This document shows positions 62,092 to 64,000 of a DNA stretch of 64,000 bases, in pieces; the first letter of the stretch is position 1; every line of letters begins with the position of its first letter. The stretch spans positions 1 through 64,000 of the forward strand of contig NZ_JAAALB010000016.1 in the NCBI RefSeq assembly GCF_009905545.1. Direction: 5' to 3'. The position numbers and the translations under genes are program-made. The notes under the pieces were generated by a model. It made no database searches. It was not told where the DNA came from and saw nothing but the letters and a program-made list of their open reading frames with translations. Source of the stretch: Cellulophaga sp. BC115SP. Lineage in GTDB: Bacteria; Bacteroidota; Bacteroidia; Cytophagales; Spirosomataceae.

Positions 62092-63095
62092 CGCTTAAGT
62101 TTACCGCTTACATCGCCTTTGACCACCATTTCAATTTCCTGTAAAGTAGCTAAGTTAAAATCACCTTCCACAGTATGCTTTAAGGCTGAAGCCGCTACAC
62201 CGTATTCTAATGCTTTTTGAATATCTTGAAATGTAATATACGCATAAATAAAACCAGCCATAAAGGCATCGCCCCCACCAATTCGATCTATAATATTTGG
62301 TATATCTATTGTTTTCGTTTTAATCATTTCGGTACCATTCCAGCATTGCCCTGAAAGGGTATTATGTGACGCTGAAATTTGACCTCTTTTGGTATTCAAT
62401 ACAAATTTTGCTTGGGGAAATTGGGTTAAAATCTGCTGGCAAATAGATTTAAAACTACCCTTTTCATCATTTGGTGTAATTCCAAACATATCATTTGCAT
62501 CGCCTTTGCTACAGATAATAATATCGCAATACGAAATTAGCTCAGGCATTACTTCGCTAGGTTTTTTGCCCCACTGCCAAAGATTTTTGCGGTAGCCCAC
62601 ATCTGCGGAGATAGTTAACCCCATTCTACGAGCCACTTTTACGGCCTGTAAGCAAGCTTCAGCAGCCGATGCCGATATAGCAGGAGATATTCCAGTAAAA
62701 TGAAACCATTGCGCATCAGCAAAGATAGATTCCCAATCAAAATCAGCTGGGTTCAATAAAGCAAAAGCAGAATCAAAACGGTCGTATATCACCTTTGATG
62801 GGCGCATAGCGGCACCATTTTCTACAAAATAGATACCCAAGCGATTTCCTTTCATTTGCATAAACTCCGTACCAACTCCGTATTTGAGATAAGTAGTGCG
62901 AGCAGCATAGCCAAGGTCATTATCAGGAAAAACTGTAACATGGCTTGCAGGAATACCCATAATTGCAAGAGAAGATGACACATTGGCCTCGCCACCACCA
63001 AAGTTGATGTTGAAAGCATCTGACTGTGAAAATCTTGCAAAATTAGGCGTAGTTAATCTCATCAAAACTTCGCCAAAGGTGATTACTTTTTTCAT
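62088..63095 (-). CDS. kdgK: 2-keto-3-deoxygluconate kinase (PfkB-family sugar kinase)
   Basis: 335 residues from ATG 63095 (MKKVITFGEVLMRLT), the conserved start; an upstream ATG would add 17 residues. PfkB motifs: FNINFGGGEANVSSSLA near the start and the C-terminal IIDRIGGGDAFMAGF with the catalytic Asp. It phosphorylates 2-keto-3-deoxygluconate. It shares hexuronate breakdown with uxuA and the uxaB-like gene just upstream (a terminator lies between). The stop overlaps the MocR stop on the other strand. Confidence 0.88.
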   Translation of the reverse strand: MKKVITFGEVLMRLTTPNFARFSQSDAFNINFGGGEANVSSSLAIMGIPASHVTVFPDNDLGYAARTTYLKYGVGTEFMQMKGNRLGIYFVENGAAMRPSKVIYDRFDSAFALLNPADFDWESIFADAQWFHFTGISPAISASAAEACLQAVKVARRMGLTISADVGYRKNLWQWGKKPSEVMPELISYCDIIICSKGDANDMFGITPNDEKGSFKSICQQILTQFPQAKFVLNTKRGQISASHNTLSGQCWNGTEMIKTKTIDIPNIIDRIGGGDAFMAGFIYAYITFQDIQKALEYGVAASALKHTVEGDFNLATLQEIEMVVKGDVSGKLKR

Positions 63096-63181
63096 GATTT
63101 CAGATTCCTTAATGGTTATAAGACATAGCTTTCCGAAAGATAACAAATACGTTTCAGAAATCTTATTTTAGGAATGCAAAA

Positions 63182-63215
63182 AGGCGTTCTAAACTCTTGA
63201 TGAGATAGAACGCCT
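63182..63215 (-). terminator. Terminator after the tagaturonate reductase gene
   Basis: A perfect 10-bp stem AGGCGTTCTA / TAGAACGCCT with a 14-nt loop, 33 bp past the stop, followed by TTTTTGCATT on the minus strand. Confidence 0.85.
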
Positions 63216-63248
63216 CTTTTATTTTAATATATGATAAACAAACAGTGC

Positions 63249-64000
63249 TTACAAGTATTTAGATACTGATTCTTCAAAGCCTGCTAGTTGAGTCAAATCT
63301 TCGCCCCAAAGACTACGATTAGACAATACTTTATGCAAATCAAAATTATCCCAAGCTTCGTAAAAATAGGATGCGTAGTTACAGTTAATTTGATAATGCT
63401 CGCCGTTACATTCTCCATAATAGTTGCCATTTACCTCCTTTACAGCATGCATAAACTGCAAATAAGCGGCAAAACCCATGGCAAATAATTCTGGAGCACG
63501 ACCAAACTCACGGTAGTATTCCATCAAAATTGGGATATTACGCATACGCATTTTAGCAGAATATTGTACCGTAATATCCAACAACTTATGATTGATATAT
63601 GGATTACGGAAACGATCCAAAACCATACGACCGAAACGATCTGCTGTTTTTGAATCCACTTTATATGGAATAGCCAACGACAATTCGCCCAACATGAGAT
63701 TGGTAATAATACGACTCATATAGCCATTTGCCATAACGTCTTTTACGTATTTAAAACCTAGTAAATACGCCATACCACACATCAGCGTATGTGTTCCATT
63801 CAACAGACGGAGTTTTAATTCACGATAAATTTCGATGTCTTTATCGATAATAACACCTTCATCAACTTGTGCAAAACTCAATACCTTACGAACGTGCTCG
63901 TCGCCTTGAATAGCCCACAAGCGATACACTTCCGACATAATTACTAGGTCGTCTTGGTAACCTAATTTTTGTAGGATTTCGGTTGCATTTTCTGGTTTTC
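63249..64000 (-). CDS. uxaB: Tagaturonate reductase / mannitol dehydrogenase family protein (partial, 5' end outside)
   Basis: The frame is open to the right edge, so about the last 250 residues are present. They form the C-terminal domain of the UxaB/mannitol-dehydrogenase family: LRLLNGTHTLMCGMAYLLG near the start and the helical pattern RFRNPYINHKLLDITVQYSAKMRMRNIP (read in parts). This enzyme reduces D-tagaturonate with NADH in galacturonate breakdown. Fructuronate reductase (UxuB) is in the same family and cannot be excluded without the N-terminus. Confidence 0.82.
   Translation of the reverse strand, partial: KPENATEILQKLGYQDDLVIMSEVYRLWAIQGDEHVRKVLSFAQVDEGVIIDKDIEIYRELKLRLLNGTHTLMCGMAYLLGFKYVKDVMANGYMSRIITNLMLGELSLAIPYKVDSKTADRFGRMVLDRFRNPYINHKLLDITVQYSAKMRMRNIPILMEYYREFGRAPELFAMGFAAYLQFMHAVKEVNGNYYGECNGEHYQINCNYASYFYEAWDNFDLHKVLSNRSLWGEDLTQLAGFEESVSKYL

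Overview
The window looks like a chromosomal segment of a Bacteroidota bacterium, most likely order Cytophagales. The AT-rich sequence, promoters of the Bacteroidota type (TTG, about 20 nt, TAnnTTTG), a SusC/SusD pair with ECF sigma and FecR, an alternative complex III (ActA-F) joined to an aa3-type oxidase, and the order tuf / tRNA-Trp / secE / nusG all fit this. I cannot fix the genus. No CRISPR array, insertion sequence, integrase or phage gene was seen.

Layout. 1-400: apparent leader and tandem promoters of an rRNA operon transcribed leftward out of the window. 0.5-10 kb: housekeeping and small-function genes (fructosamine kinase, a [2Fe-2S] thioredoxin-like ferredoxin, a RecB-like nuclease ending in a sliding-clamp motif, a YjjG-type nucleotidase, PurM, a three-gene envelope cluster with a helix-hairpin-helix protein and an OmpA protein, a metallophosphoesterase, and a FAD monooxygenase divergent from its likely TetR regulator). 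10.2-15.8 kb: a very large alpha-2-macroglobulin lipoprotein. 16.1-29.5 kb: a leftward ECF sigma / FecR / SusC / SusD (broken by one stop codon) / two-domain aspartyl protease / TlpA thioredoxin / alpha-beta hydrolase / DsbD locus. 29.7-33.7 kb: MscS channel, nusG, secE, tRNA-Trp, tuf and tRNA-Thr, -Gly and -Tyr. 33.9-36.6 kb: a second ECF sigma with a candidate membrane anti-sigma and an outer-membrane protein. 36.7 kb: murI. 37.5-54.8 kb: the complete respiratory locus ActABCDEF, CtaC, CtaD, CtaA, CtaB, two subunit III proteins, subunit IV, SCO, DUF420 and a small CxxC protein. 55.7-57.1 kb: tRNA-Cys, rpsG, rpsL. 57.3-64 kb: an acid-phosphatase-like enzyme and a hexuronate catabolism group (uxuA, kdgK, partial uxaB) into which a MocR regulator and its divergent flavin-binding partner are set.

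How the parts work together. The 17-kb respiratory locus carries quinol oxidation (Act), terminal oxidation (Cta), haem A synthesis (CtaA/CtaB) and copper-site assembly (SCO, DUF420). Most of its gaps between genes hold perfect hairpins, which may set subunit ratios. The SusCD locus has no glycoside hydrolase; it combines outer-membrane uptake with a protease whose two catalytic motifs both carry a cysteine, and with thiol-redox proteins, so it reads more like a peptide or redox locus than a polysaccharide locus. The stable-RNA genes share one promoter design, including a common start-site motif.

The best candidates for undescribed biology are the clamp-motif nuclease, the redox-linked SusCD/protease locus, the operator repeats at the MocR pair, the shared stable-RNA promoter motif and the hairpin-punctuated respiratory operon. 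All functional calls rest on sequence reading alone. Positions of short motifs may be off by a base or so.
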